64,000 nt of DNA from Terribium retamae (GCF_022347545.1 NZ_JAKREW010000004.1:62001-126000), one strand, 5' to 3'; positions 22,810 through 32,625 are shown, counted from the stretch's first letter. Notes: generated by a model not told the origin, from the letters alone. A program made the numbers and translations.

Positions 22810-24333
22810 TCAATATGCCACTTTTTCCGCGCGCTCGGCTTCCGGGTCGATGCCGTACTCCTTGAGCTTTCTGTACAGCGTAGAACGCCCGATGCCAAGA
22901 CGTCTGGCCACCTCGCTCATCTGACCGTTGTAATGGTCGATGGCAAGCTTGATCATCTCCAATTCGACCTCAGCCAGCGAACGCACATTGCCGCGTTCGT
23001 CGAGTGCTGCCAGCGTGCCGAAGCGGGGTTCAGGTCCCCGAGGAGGGGAAATAGGCGCTGTGGCAGCGGGCCGCTCCCGATCGAGCGCGACGTCTTCCGG
23101 GAAGTCGGGCACGACCGACGGCGCAGAGGCTTCCAACACCACCGTGCCCTCGACCTGGGCGCGGATCTGCGGAAATTCCTCCGGCGTGAGAACTTCGCCT
23201 TCGGCGAGCACCGATGCACGATAGATGGCGTTTTCGAGCTGGCGGATGTTGCCCGGCCAGTCATAGGCCTGCAGCATCGCCAGCGCCGCGTCCGAAATCG
23301 AGAGGCGTTTGCGCGGATTGACCGGCGTCACCTTGTCCATGAAATGCCGAACGAGAAAGGGGATGTCCTCCTTGCGACGGCGCAAGGGCGGTACCAGGAT
23401 CGGAAAGACATTGAGACGATAGAACAGGTCTTCGCGGAACCGGCCATCCTTCACCTGCTGCAACAGGTCACGATGCGTGGCGGAGATCAACCGGATATCG
23501 ACCTTGACGGTGGAACGGGCACCCACCGGATCGACCTCGCCCTCCTGCACGGCACGCAACAGCTTCACCTGTACGTCGAGCGGCAGGTCGCCGATCTCAT
23601 CCAGGAACAATGTGCCCGAATGTGCCTCCACGAACTTGCCGGTGTGCTTTTCCGTGGCACCGGTAAAAGAACCCTTCTCATGACCGAACAGGATCGACTC
23701 GACGAGATTGTCGGGAATTGCGCCGCAATTGACCGTGACGAAGGGCTTCCCCTTGCGGTCGCCACTGCCCTGGATGGCACGCGCTACCATTTCCTTGCCG
23801 ACGCCGGATTCGCCTTCGATCAGGATCGGGATCGAGGACGCCGCTGCCTTCTGGCCGAGCCGGATGACCCGCTCCATCGAGGAACTGCGCGTGGCCAGAT
23901 CCCTGAAGGTCAACGTCTGGCCGAGACGTCGCGACGAACGCTTCACGGCAACTTCAAATTCTTCCACCTTGAGCGCGCTGGCGATGGCGGTATTGAGCCG
24001 CTCCGGCGAGACTGGCTTGACGACGAAATCGAAAGCACCGTGGCGCATCGCCTTCACCACGGTCTCGATACCGCCCTGTGCGGTCTGCACGATAACGGGG
24101 ATGTGGATGTCGCGCGCGCGCATCGCCTGCAGGACGGCGATACCATCCATACCCGGCATGGCAAGGTCGAGCACGACGACCGACACCTCGCGCGCAGCAG
24201 GGCCGTCCATCAACGACAGCCCCGCCTCGCCGCTTTCGGCGGTCAGCGCTGAATGGCCAAAACGGCCAACCGCGGCCTCCACCAGCCTGCGCTGAACGGG
24301 GTCGTCATCGACGATGAGGATGGAACCTGTCAT
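22810..24333 (-). CDS. Sigma-54-dependent response regulator (NtrC family)
   Basis: A 507-residue activator. It has a receiver domain (1-125) with phosphoacceptor Asp56 and Lys106, and a AAA+ domain with Walker A GESGVGKE (174-181), a GSFTGA sigma-54 contact loop (221-226) and Walker B LFLDEIGD (242-249). A C-terminal Fis-type helix-turn-helix ends in EVARRLGIGRSTLYRKLKEYG. The contact loop has Ser in place of the usual Ala at its second position, a common variant. No histidine kinase lies beside it, so it is an orphan regulator in this window. Its target operons are unknown. Confidence 0.9.
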   Translation of the reverse strand: MTGSILIVDDDPVQRRLVEAAVGRFGHSALTAESGEAGLSLMDGPAAREVSVVVLDLAMPGMDGIAVLQAMRARDIHIPVIVQTAQGGIETVVKAMRHGAFDFVVKPVSPERLNTAIASALKVEEFEVAVKRSSRRLGQTLTFRDLATRSSSMERVIRLGQKAAASSIPILIEGESGVGKEMVARAIQGSGDRKGKPFVTVNCGAIPDNLVESILFGHEKGSFTGATEKHTGKFVEAHSGTLFLDEIGDLPLDVQVKLLRAVQEGEVDPVGARSTVKVDIRLISATHRDLLQQVKDGRFREDLFYRLNVFPILVPPLRRRKEDIPFLVRHFMDKVTPVNPRKRLSISDAALAMLQAYDWPGNIRQLENAIYRASVLAEGEVLTPEEFPQIRAQVEGTVVLEASAPSVVPDFPEDVALDRERPAATAPISPPRGPEPRFGTLAALDERGNVRSLAEVELEMIKLAIDHYNGQMSEVARRLGIGRSTLYRKLKEYGIDPEAERAEKVAY

Positions 24334-24464
24334 GAGTCTTGCGAATTCGCCTCTGCCCTATGGATCATCCTGGCACAGGGTTCTAAATAAGCTTTCAAAA
24401 AAGCCGGTGAACGAATTGCTTAGAAGTTGATCGGCTTCGCGCGAGATTTCCGGAAGGTGTTGGA

Positions 24465-26300
24465 ATGCATACTTTTTACGGCCGGCTGCACGCACCGGCT
24501 CAATCCGGTCGCAAGGCATTGGAGCTCGGCAGCCTGCCCGAGTGGAACCTCGCCGATCTTTATCCCGGCATGGATGCGCCGGAACTGAAGCGCGACATCG
24601 CCAAGGCCGGTGCCGATGCCGCCGCCTTCGAGAGCCGGTGGAAGGGCACGCTGGCTGCCGAAGCCGCGCGCGGTGCGGACGGCAAGCTTGGCGAGGCTCT
24701 CAAAGCCTACGAAGCGCTCGAAGAACTGATCGGCAAGATCGTCTCCTATGCCGGCCTGATCTATGCCGGCGATACGTCCGATCCCAAACGCGCCAAACTT
24801 TATGGCGACGTCCAGGAAAAGATGACGGACGCTTCCTCACATCTGCTTTTCTTCGGGCTTGAATTGAATCTCGTCGACGACAAGGCCATTGAGCTGGCGC
24901 TCGATGCCGATCCGGGCTTCGGTCATTACCGGCCCTGGGTGATCGACCTGAGGAAAGACAAACCTTTCCAGCTAGAAGACCGTATCGAGCAGCTGTTCCA
25001 CGAAAAGTCGGTCACGGGACGCGGCGCCTGGAACCGGCTGTTCGACGAGACGATGACGGAACTACGTTTCGACATCGATGGCGAAAAGCTCACGCTCGAA
25101 CCAATGCTGAACAAGTTGCAGGATGCCGACGGCGCGGTGCGCCGCAAAGCTTCCGAAGCGCTGGCGGCGACTTTTGCTGGCAACCTGCGCACCTTCACCT
25201 TGATCACCAACACGCTCGCCAAGGATAAGGAAATCTCCGATCGCTGGCGCGGCTTCGACGATATTGCCGACTCGCGGCATCTCGCCAACCGCGTCGAGCG
25301 CAGCGTCGTGGATGCGCTGGCCAGCGCCGTTCGCGATGCCTATCCACGGCTGTCACACCGCTACTATCGCATGAAGGCGCGCTGGCTCGGCATGGACGAG
25401 ATGAACCACTGGGACCGCAACGCGCCGCTGCCCGAGACACCGCAGGCAACGATATCGTGGGACGAAGCCAGGAATACCGTTCTCTCAGCCTACCACCGTT
25501 TCTCGCCGGAGATGGCCGATATCGCGCGCCGCTTTTTCGACCGCAACTGGATCGACGCACCGGTCAGGCCCGGCAAGTCACCCGGCGCGTTTGCACATCC
25601 TACGGTGCCGTCGGCGCATCCCTATGTGCTGCTGAACTACATGGGCAAACCGCGGGACGTCATGACGCTCGCGCACGAACTCGGCCATGGCGTGCATCAG
25701 GTCTTGGCGGGCGGTCAAGGCGCGCTGATGGCTTCCACGCCCTTAACTCTGGCCGAGACGGCTTCGGTCTTCGGCGAGATGCTGACCTTCCGCTCGCTGC
25801 TCGACAAGACCGAGGATCGGCGCGAACGCAAGGCCATGCTCGCCCAGAAGGTCGAGGACATGATCAACACGGTCGTGCGGCAGATCGCCTTCTACGAATT
25901 CGAGCGCAAGGTGCATACCGAGCGCAAGAATGGCGAGCTGACTTCCGATCAGCTCGGCAAGTTCTGGCTGGAGGTACAGGCCGAGAGCCTGGGGCCGGCG
26001 ATCAAGCTGCGGGAAGGCTACGAGACCTTCTGGACCTATATCCCGCACTTCATCCACTCGCCGTTCTACGTCTATGCCTATGCCTTCGGCGATTGCCTGG
26101 TGAACTCGCTCTATGCCGTCTACCAGAACGCCGAAGGCGGCTTCCAGGAGAAGTATTTCGACATGCTGCGCGCCGGTGGCACAAAGCATCATTCCGAACT
26201 CTTGAAGCCGTTCGGCCTGGATGCCAGCGACCCAGCCTTCTGGCAGATCGGGCTTGGTGTCATCTCCAATCTGATCGACGAATTGGAAGCGCTGGACTAG
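24465..26300 (+). CDS. pepF: M3 family oligoendopeptidase F
   Basis: A 611-residue cytoplasmic metallopeptidase that cleaves oligopeptides. The zinc site is clear: HELGHGVH at residues 404-411, with the third ligand Glu downstream in LAETASVFGEML. The N-terminal helical domain (about 25-200) and the C-terminal YVYAYAFGDCLVNSLY segment are typical of the PepF/PepB clade. The length is normal for the family. It is divergent from the sigma-54 regulator, with 131 bases between them. A mosaic repeat begins exactly at its stop codon. Confidence 0.92.
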   Translation: MHTFYGRLHAPAQSGRKALELGSLPEWNLADLYPGMDAPELKRDIAKAGADAAAFESRWKGTLAAEAARGADGKLGEALKAYEALEELIGKIVSYAGLIYAGDTSDPKRAKLYGDVQEKMTDASSHLLFFGLELNLVDDKAIELALDADPGFGHYRPWVIDLRKDKPFQLEDRIEQLFHEKSVTGRGAWNRLFDETMTELRFDIDGEKLTLEPMLNKLQDADGAVRRKASEALAATFAGNLRTFTLITNTLAKDKEISDRWRGFDDIADSRHLANRVERSVVDALASAVRDAYPRLSHRYYRMKARWLGMDEMNHWDRNAPLPETPQATISWDEARNTVLSAYHRFSPEMADIARRFFDRNWIDAPVRPGKSPGAFAHPTVPSAHPYVLLNYMGKPRDVMTLAHELGHGVHQVLAGGQGALMASTPLTLAETASVFGEMLTFRSLLDKTEDRRERKAMLAQKVEDMINTVVRQIAFYEFERKVHTERKNGELTSDQLGKFWLEVQAESLGPAIKLREGYETFWTYIPHFIHSPFYVYAYAFGDCLVNSLYAVYQNAEGGFQEKYFDMLRAGGTKHHSELLKPFGLDASDPAFWQIGLGVISNLIDELEALD

Positions 26301-26402
26301 AGCATTTCCGCTTTTCTCCAACAGGCGGACATGCTCCAACTCGTCGTTATTGCGCAATTCCGGATGAAAAGCCGCTAAACACTTTTCCCGGATTTGCTCT
26401 AG
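26299..26402. repeat. RIME-like mosaic repeat, copy 2
   Basis: Begins at the pepF stop codon with TAGAGCATTTCCG and ends at TTTGCTCTAG. The interior carries the GCGCAATTCCGG and AAAGCCGCTAAACACTTTT blocks of this family. It is related to the copies at 17680 and 57172 but more diverged. Confidence 0.6.
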
Positions 26403-26462
26403 GGCATCCGTGTTCGGCTTCGCGCATGGTCTCGAAAGTCGCAGATCGATTTTCGGAGTCCT

Positions 26463-27647
26463 GTGCGGGCGACGGAGCTGAACGGGTGGGGTACAGGTAA
26501 ATTGACGGCATCCCCTTTCGTACTTTTCCGCGACGACCCGGCCGGTCGCGACGTGCTGTTCGAAGAGCCGTCGCAGTTGATCGTTGCTGACAGGCCCCAG
26601 GATTTCGAACCAGCGCTTGAACAGGTTGAAGCCGCGCGCCAGAGTGGCAAATGGCTGGCCGGCTATTTTTCTTACGAGGCCGGCTATCTGCTCGAACCCA
26701 AGTTGAAGCCACTGCTGCCCGAGGGCCGGCGGGCGCCGCTTGTGGCACTCGGCGTCTTCGACGGACCGTCCGACCACATCCTGCCTCCGACCCAGACCGC
26801 CACGAACGGCCCGATCTTCGATGCGAAGGCACAATGGTCCTATGAAGACTACGAGAAGCGCTTTGCGCGCCTTCACCAGCACCTGCGCAAGGGCGACTGC
26901 TACCAGGGTAACCTCACCTTCCCGATCGATGCACACTGGTCAGGCGATCCGCTTGCCGCCTTCGACGCGCTGATCGCCCGTCAGCCGGTGAAATATGGCG
27001 CGCTCATCTCTTTGGCTGGGCCGACGGTGCTGTCGCGCTCGCCGGAACTGTTCTTCCAGGTAGATGCCGACGGCTGGATCGAAACGCATCCGATGAAGGG
27101 CACCGCACCGCGCGGCGCCTCACCGCAAGAGGATGCGGCACTCAAGGACTTCCTGCGCAATGACGAGAAGAACCAGGCGGAGAACCGCATGATCGTCGAC
27201 CTGCTGCGCAACGACATCTCGTTGATTTCCGAAGTTGGCACGCTCGATGTCCCAGATCTCTTTCGCATCGAGAGCTATCCGACCGTGCACCAGATGGTCT
27301 CGACGGTGCGCGCCAAGCTCCTTCACAACCTCACCATTCGGGAAATCTTTGCCGCCCTCTTCCCTTGCGGCTCGATCACAGGGGCGCCAAAGATCCGAGC
27401 CATGGAAATCCTGCGTGAGCTGGAAGAAACGCCCCGCGATGCCTATTGCGGCGCCATCGGCTGGATCGCACCCGATGGCACCATGCGCTTTTCGGTCGCC
27501 ATCCGCACCATCTCGCTCTTCGCCAACGGCGAGGCCGTTTACAATGTCGGCGGCGGTGTGGTGTTCGATTCCACAGCGGAGGAGGAGTATGAGGAGTGCC
27601 TGCTGAAAGCCCGCTTCGCGACAGGGACACGTCCGACTTCACGCTGA
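26463..27647 (+). CDS. pabB: Aminodeoxychorismate synthase component I
   Basis: A 394-residue chorismate-utilising enzyme that forms 4-amino-4-deoxychorismate for folate. Motifs in order are SRSPELFFQVD, the HPMKGTAPRG loop whose Lys marks PabB rather than anthranilate synthase, NRMIVDLLRNDISLI, PTVHQMVSTV, and FPCGSITGAPKIRAMEIL. The start is a GTG at 26463; the conserved part begins near residue 18. It overlaps the following class IV aminotransferase-like gene by 52 bases, a tight coupling that supports a PabB-PabC pair. The glutaminase subunit PabA is not in the window. Confidence 0.9.
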   Translation: MRATELNGWGTGKLTASPFVLFRDDPAGRDVLFEEPSQLIVADRPQDFEPALEQVEAARQSGKWLAGYFSYEAGYLLEPKLKPLLPEGRRAPLVALGVFDGPSDHILPPTQTATNGPIFDAKAQWSYEDYEKRFARLHQHLRKGDCYQGNLTFPIDAHWSGDPLAAFDALIARQPVKYGALISLAGPTVLSRSPELFFQVDADGWIETHPMKGTAPRGASPQEDAALKDFLRNDEKNQAENRMIVDLLRNDISLISEVGTLDVPDLFRIESYPTVHQMVSTVRAKLLHNLTIREIFAALFPCGSITGAPKIRAMEILRELEETPRDAYCGAIGWIAPDGTMRFSVAIRTISLFANGEAVYNVGGGVVFDSTAEEEYEECLLKARFATGTRPTSR

Positions 27648-28261
27648 TAGAGACCCTGCGCTGGGAGACCGGAACCGGCTTCCTCCGGTTGGAGCGGCAT
27701 CTTCAGCGGCTGGCCGATTCAGCGGCGGTGCTCGGCTTCCGCCACGACAGTGGGGCAATTCACGCTGCACTTGAAAGCGCCATAAAAGGTGCCGCGGAGC
27801 CACAACGCGTGCGTCTGACGCTTGCCGGAGAGGGCACTGCGGAAGCAAGCGCCCAGCTGTTTACGCCACTGCCCGATTGCACTGTCTGGACTTTACGATT
27901 GGCTCATATCCGGCTCTCGTCTCAGGATATGCTGCTGCAACACAAGACCAGCCGCCGCGACGCCTATCAGGCAGCACGCGCCGAATATGCTGCGACCGAC
28001 GCGGACGAGGTTCTGCTTGCCAACGAACGTGGTGAAATCTGCGAAGGCACAATCACCAACCTCTTCATCGACGCAGGCGACGATGCCGTCTTGCAGACCC
28101 CCAAGTTTGCTTGCGGATTGCTGCCAGGCATATTGCGCGGCGAATTGCTGGATCAAGGCAGGGCACGCGAAGCGGTTCTAACCTTGGACGATCTAATCGC
28201 TGCAAGGCAGCTTTACGTTGGAAATTCTCTGCGCGGACTGATCGCAGCAAAACTGGGCTGA
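27596..28261 (+). CDS. Class IV aminotransferase-like protein (aminodeoxychorismate lyase-type)
   Basis: A 221-residue fold-type IV PLP enzyme starting at a GTG inside the end of pabB. The PLP lysine is in LLQHKTSRRDAY (about residue 118), followed by ADEVLLANERGEICEGTITNLF, the standard Glu and Asn/Thr pocket, and the CGLLPGILR motif. The position right after PabB suggests 4-amino-4-deoxychorismate lyase (PabC), which releases pyruvate to give p-aminobenzoate. Length and motifs fit. D-amino acid or branched-chain aminotransferase activity is less likely given the neighbour. Confidence 0.83.
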   Translation: MPAESPLRDRDTSDFTLIETLRWETGTGFLRLERHLQRLADSAAVLGFRHDSGAIHAALESAIKGAAEPQRVRLTLAGEGTAEASAQLFTPLPDCTVWTLRLAHIRLSSQDMLLQHKTSRRDAYQAARAEYAATDADEVLLANERGEICEGTITNLFIDAGDDAVLQTPKFACGLLPGILRGELLDQGRAREAVLTLDDLIAARQLYVGNSLRGLIAAKLG

Positions 28262-28290
28262 TAATCTCCATACCAACGAGAGGAATATCA

Positions 28291-29667
28291 ATGCCGATAT
28301 GGCCGTCGGGTCCGTCACGGGCGTCTTATGCGTCGGTCATCCTGCTTTCCACGGCAATGGCACTCCTGCCCTTGCCGACATGGGCGCAGGGTCTCGGATT
28401 GACGCCCGAACAGATGCGCGAAGATCTTGTTGTGTTGCGCGATACATGGTTGCCGCGGGACAAAAGCTTCGATGACGCCGAGAGACGCGATTTCGACCGT
28501 GTGGTTGAAGCAGCTTTTTCCAATGCAGACGCCATGTCTGCCGCGGATTTTGCACTTGCGGTCCAAAAGGCGGCCGCCACGTCCGGCAATGGCCATTCAA
28601 CAGCGGCGATCGGCGCAGCGCTGCGAACGCTTCCCATTCGTGCCTGGTGGTTTGCCGATGGTCTCTATGTCGTCAGCACCGATGAGGCCCATAGGGATCT
28701 GCTTGGCGCACGGATCATAAAATTGGGTGAACTGTCCAGCGAAGAGGCTCTGGTGCGGGTAACTCCCTTCATTTCCGGAACAGGCACCCGCGTGCGCTAT
28801 CTCAGCGCAGCCTTCCTCACCAGCCCAGACGTGCTGAGAGCGATCGGTGCAAGCACCGACGACAACGTGACGTTGGCAATTTCGAAGGACGGCAACACCA
28901 ACGACATCACGCTAGCGCCGGCTTCGAGTCGTGCTCCTGGGGACGAGGGTCAGCCGACCAAACGCGTCTATTCGATTCTGGTGCCGGACGCGCAAGATAA
29001 CCCGAACCGCTGGCCACACGTGCTGGATACCATAGCCGAACGTTCGCCGACTTATGCCGCCCGCACCGACGTCGAACAACGTTGGCTCGATCCCGATCAG
29101 CGCGTGCTTTACCTGCGCAGCAATTCGATCAACGGCCTCGGGGAAACGCCCCTTCAGCTGAAACTTGGTGAAATTCTTGCCAAGTCCGTGGTGGCAAAGC
29201 ACCCACGCGCCGTCGTGATCGACCTGCGCTTCAACAATGGCGGCGACTTCTTCAACACCATCCTCTTTTCTCAGGCTCTACCAAAGCTCATGCCGCGCGA
29301 CGGTCGGATCATGGTTCTGGTGGGTCGAGCGACATTTTCAGCGGCCCTCGTCACCGCTGCGATGCTGAAGGGCGCGTCTCAAGGCAATGTCATGCTCATC
29401 GGCGAGCCGATGGGCGATGCTGGCCACTTCTGGGCCGAAGGCGACGATGTGAAGCTGCCGAATTCCGGCATCGAGGTGCACTACAGCGACGCCTTCCAGG
29501 ATTACGAGACCGGCTGCGAGGATCCTGACAAATGCTACTGGCCTACGGTCGCGTTTGGGCCGCGCGGCATCTCTCTGAAACCGGACATCCTGATCGACCC
29601 GACATTCGCGGATTATGCTGCAGGCCGAGATCCGGTACTCGAAAAAGCGATTGAGCTGGCCAGATGA
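28291..29667 (+). CDS. Exported S41-like (tail-specific) peptidase homologue
   Basis: A 458-residue protein with a Sec signal (about residues 1-31, ending PTWAQ). The C-terminal half contains the S41 core: VVIDLRFNNGGDFFNT and VGRATFSAALVTAAMLKG, where the Ser of TFSAA corresponds to the nucleophile and a Lys follows as in Ser-Lys peptidases. I do not see a clear PDZ domain, so it is not a standard CtpA. The protein is probably periplasmic. ATG 28291 with GAGAGG is preferred to an in-frame upstream extension. Function is unknown. Confidence 0.75.
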   Translation: MPIWPSGPSRASYASVILLSTAMALLPLPTWAQGLGLTPEQMREDLVVLRDTWLPRDKSFDDAERRDFDRVVEAAFSNADAMSAADFALAVQKAAATSGNGHSTAAIGAALRTLPIRAWWFADGLYVVSTDEAHRDLLGARIIKLGELSSEEALVRVTPFISGTGTRVRYLSAAFLTSPDVLRAIGASTDDNVTLAISKDGNTNDITLAPASSRAPGDEGQPTKRVYSILVPDAQDNPNRWPHVLDTIAERSPTYAARTDVEQRWLDPDQRVLYLRSNSINGLGETPLQLKLGEILAKSVVAKHPRAVVIDLRFNNGGDFFNTILFSQALPKLMPRDGRIMVLVGRATFSAALVTAAMLKGASQGNVMLIGEPMGDAGHFWAEGDDVKLPNSGIEVHYSDAFQDYETGCEDPDKCYWPTVAFGPRGISLKPDILIDPTFADYAAGRDPVLEKAIELAR

Positions 29668-29763
29668 GGACGTCCCCGAGTGCCCCTCATCCTTCCGGCA
29701 TTTCGCCGAACCGTTTGCAAGCGGCCTGACACCGCTGGAATTCGATTGCTGACTGGAGAAACC

Positions 29764-30048
29764 ATGTTCGTCGTCAACCTCACCTACAAGGCGCCGCTCA
29801 CCGAAATCGACCAAGTGCGCGATGCACATATGGAGTGGGTTAAGGCCGGCTACGCCGATGGCATCTTCATCGCGTCCGGTGCCAAGCGGCCACGCACCGG
29901 CGGCATCATTCTTGCCCGCGGCACACGCGAGGCGCTCGACGCCAGGTTGGCCGAGGATCCGTTCATCAAAACAGATGTCGCCGATTATGAGGTGATCGAC
30001 TTTGCCGCGACCAGTGCCGCTGCCGGTCTGGAAGCGCTGAAAGACTGA
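29764..30048 (+). CDS. YciI family protein
   Basis: A 94-residue ferredoxin-like-fold protein of the YciI family. It has FVVNLTYKAPLTEID, the conserved RDAHMEWV helix with the family His, and SGAKRPRTGGIILARG. YciI-like proteins often accompany oxidoreductase or dehalogenase-type enzymes but lack a proven general function. ATG 29764 is supported by a TGGAGAAAC ribosome site; the upstream in-frame extension looks non-coding. Its stop overlaps the start of the DUF3445 gene (TGATG), so the two are translated together. Confidence 0.83.
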   Translation: MFVVNLTYKAPLTEIDQVRDAHMEWVKAGYADGIFIASGAKRPRTGGIILARGTREALDARLAEDPFIKTDVADYEVIDFAATSAAAGLEALKD

Positions 30049-30959
30049 TGTCCATGCAGCGCCCCCTGCCCCCGCATACGCCTTACGACGGCTCGTCGAA
30101 AGCCTTTGCCATCGGTCTGAAACCTTTAGAACTCGACCGCTGGCTGGAAGTCGATGGCTATTTCGGTGCCCAACTGGCCGAGAAGCACCGCCTCTACGCT
30201 GAATTGCCGGACAAGGTATTTGTTGAAGAGATCGACACGCGTGACGCACAACGTGAAGTGCTCGAACTCGTCGAAACGCATATGAGCCAATACCACACGC
30301 CCACGCTGGCCGAAGCACGGGCACTGGGTACATCCGGCCCCGGCTTGCTGGCTGATGTACCGCTGGTGACCGCCTCGTTGATGACGCAAGACGATCTCAT
30401 CCTGATGCGCCGAGGCGACGATGGCTGGCGCCTGGCAGCCGGTTCGCTATGCTTTCCCTCGTCCTGGTCCCTGACGGAAAAATTCGGCAAGCCGTTGCAC
30501 CACATCCACGACCCTGTTCCGGGTTTTGGGACCGGCACGCGGCCGGCCGACATCATCAGCCGCATGTTCGACAATCTGCAAGGTCAGGCGGTGGAGCGTT
30601 TCAACTGGTCTATCCAGGCCAACGACGCACTTTACCATCCCCTGTCGGACCGCCAGCGCATCGCTCGCTCCGCGGAGCGCCAATCGAATTTCCCCGAAGG
30701 CGACATCAATGCGCACGCGTTCATCCGCGTCGAACGGCAGACGTTGCGCAAGCTGCCGGTTTCGCGCGACATCCTTTTCACCATACGCATCTATCTCGAC
30801 CCGCTGTCCGTGCTCGCGCGCCATTCCGACCGTGCCCGTATTGCGGCCGGTTTTGCCACGCAGCTCGGCGAGTTGGACGAGGCACAACTCGACTACAAAG
30901 GTCTGATCGCCGATCGCGACCGGTTGGTGGCTTACCTTCAGGGGATCGCGAATGGCTGA
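30048..30959 (+). CDS. DUF3445 protein, heme-dependent oxidative N-demethylase-like
   Basis: A 303-residue protein of DUF3445, the family of the heme-containing subunit of dimethylamine-type oxidative N-demethylases. Recognisable segments are RLAAGSLCFPSSWSLTEKFGKPLHHIH, with conserved Cys and His, and FNWSIQANDALYHP, plus a late RKLPVSRDILFTIR segment. It overlaps the YciI gene by one base. No companion flavoprotein or ferredoxin subunit is adjacent, so the physiological reaction is open. A terminator lies 78 bases downstream. Confidence 0.8.
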   Translation: MSMQRPLPPHTPYDGSSKAFAIGLKPLELDRWLEVDGYFGAQLAEKHRLYAELPDKVFVEEIDTRDAQREVLELVETHMSQYHTPTLAEARALGTSGPGLLADVPLVTASLMTQDDLILMRRGDDGWRLAAGSLCFPSSWSLTEKFGKPLHHIHDPVPGFGTGTRPADIISRMFDNLQGQAVERFNWSIQANDALYHPLSDRQRIARSAERQSNFPEGDINAHAFIRVERQTLRKLPVSRDILFTIRIYLDPLSVLARHSDRARIAAGFATQLGELDEAQLDYKGLIADRDRLVAYLQGIANG

Positions 30960-31037
30960 CGTCCAGGCACGGCACCGTTAACGCCAGCGGCCGGATTCGC
31001 TTTATTGTGACAAGCATGTATGGTTTAGCAGTTGCAG

Positions 31038-31062
31038 CCGGGCGCATCCGCGCCCGGTTTTT
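31038..31062 (+). terminator. Intrinsic terminator after the DUF3445 gene
   Basis: A perfect 8-bp stem CCGGGCGC/GCGCCCGG with a four-base loop, followed by five T. It sits 40 bases before the homospermidine synthase ATG, so an attenuator role for that gene cannot be excluded. Confidence 0.75.
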
Positions 31063-31101
31063 CTGTTGAGGACATACGACAAAGAAGGAGTGCCGCAAAA
31101 A

Positions 31102-32547
31102 ATGGCGAATGAAAAATGGCCCGTCTATGGCGAGATCACCGGCCCGATCGTGATGATTGGCTTCGGTTCGATCGGCCGTGGCTCGCTTCCGCTCATCGAG
31201 CGCCATTTCAAGTTCGACAAGTCCCGCATGGTGATCATCGATCCCAGCGAGGAGAACCGCAAACTGGCGGACGAACGCGGCATCACCTTCATCAAGCAGG
31301 CCATCACCAAGGAAAACTACAAAGAAGTGCTGACCCCGCTGCTTACCAATGGCGGCGGCCAGGGCTTCTGCGTCAATCTGTCGGTCGACACCGGCTCGGT
31401 CGACCTCATGCGCCTCACCCGCAAGCTCGGCGCGCTTTATGTCGACACGGTGGTCGAGCCGTGGCTCGGCTTCTATTTCGACACCGAGGCCAGCAACGCT
31501 TCGCGGACCAACTACGCTCTCCGCGAGGGCATGCTGGCTGAAAAGCGCAGGCATCCGGGCGGCCCAACAGCGGTCTCCACCTGCGGCGCAAATCCCGGCA
31601 TGGTGTCCTGGTTCGTCAAGCAGGCGCTGGTCGACCTCGCCAAGGAACTCGGCCTTGAGGTCGAGACGCCCGCGCAACATGACCGCGAAGGTTGGGCCAA
31701 GCTGATGAAGAAGGTGGGCGTCAAGGGCGTGCATATCGCCGAACGCGACACCCAGCGCAGCAAGAAGCCGAAGCCGCTCAACGTGTTTTGGAATACCTGG
31801 TCGGTCGAGGGCTTTATTTCGGAAGGCCTGCAGCCGGCCGAACTCGGCTGGGGCACCCATGAGAAATGGATGCCCAAGAATGCCAAGAAGCATAAGAAGG
31901 GGTCGAAGGCAGCGATCTATCTGGAACAGCCGGGTGCCAACACGCGCGTGCGCACCTGGGCGCCGACCCCCGGCCCGCAATACGGCTTCCTGGTCACCCA
32001 CAACGAGGCGATCTCGATCTCCGATTTCTTCACCGTGCGCGACAAGCATGGAGAAGTGACCTATCGCCCGACATGCCACTACGCCTACCACCCGAGCAAC
32101 GACGCCGTGCTGTCGCTGCACGAGATGTTCGGCGCGGCGGGCAAGGCGCAGCCGGTGCATCACGTGCTCGAAGAAAACGAGTTGGTCGACGGTTCCGATG
32201 AACTCGGCGTGCTGCTCTACGGCCACAAGAAGAACGCCTACTGGTACGGCTCCCAGCTGACGCTGGAAGAAGCACGCAAGCTTGCACCCCACCAGAACGC
32301 CACCGGTCTGCAGGTGTCGTCCGCAGTGCTGGCCGGCATGGTCTGGGCGCTCGAAAATCCGGAAGCCGGCATCGTCGAGACCGACGAGATGGATTTCAGC
32401 CGCTGCCTGGAAGTGCAGAAGCCTTATCTCGGCCCGGTCAAGGGGTACTACACCGACTGGACACCGCTGGACGGCCGACCCGGCCTCTTCAAGGAAGACA
32501 TCGACGACAAGGATCCCTGGCAGTTCCGCAACATCCTGGTGCGCTGA
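31102..32547 (+). CDS. hss: Homospermidine synthase
   Basis: A 481-residue NAD-dependent enzyme that joins two putrescine units (or putrescine and spermidine) to make sym-homospermidine, the main polyamine of many rhizobia. The Rossmann start is visible as VMIGFGSIGRGSLPLIE, followed by the conserved LYVDTVVEPWLGFY, STCGANPGMVSWFVKQAL and EQPGANTRVRTWAPTPG segments. The length matches the family. ATG 31102 is preferred to the TTG twelve codons upstream. Putrescine is supplied by the ornithine decarboxylase encoded at 7.2-8.4 kb. Confidence 0.95.
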   Translation: MANEKWPVYGEITGPIVMIGFGSIGRGSLPLIERHFKFDKSRMVIIDPSEENRKLADERGITFIKQAITKENYKEVLTPLLTNGGGQGFCVNLSVDTGSVDLMRLTRKLGALYVDTVVEPWLGFYFDTEASNASRTNYALREGMLAEKRRHPGGPTAVSTCGANPGMVSWFVKQALVDLAKELGLEVETPAQHDREGWAKLMKKVGVKGVHIAERDTQRSKKPKPLNVFWNTWSVEGFISEGLQPAELGWGTHEKWMPKNAKKHKKGSKAAIYLEQPGANTRVRTWAPTPGPQYGFLVTHNEAISISDFFTVRDKHGEVTYRPTCHYAYHPSNDAVLSLHEMFGAAGKAQPVHHVLEENELVDGSDELGVLLYGHKKNAYWYGSQLTLEEARKLAPHQNATGLQVSSAVLAGMVWALENPEAGIVETDEMDFSRCLEVQKPYLGPVKGYYTDWTPLDGRPGLFKEDIDDKDPWQFRNILVR

Positions 32548-32567
32548 CAGGCCAATCCATGAACAGG

Positions 32568-32593
32568 AAAGGGCGCCGATTGGCGCCCTTTTT
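32568..32593. terminator. Terminator between hss and the PTS operon
   Basis: A 10-bp perfect stem AAAGGGCGCC/GGCGCCCTTT with a four-base loop and flanking A- and T-runs, so it can serve both convergent transcription units. Confidence 0.85.
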
Positions 32594-32625
32594 CATTCTG
32601 CTTGCGAAAACGGCCGCTGGCCTCG

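Noticed and set aside
25743..26936. A 397-residue minus-strand frame across pepF and pabB
   Set aside because: Overlaps two firmly identified genes on the other strand and contains no known motif.
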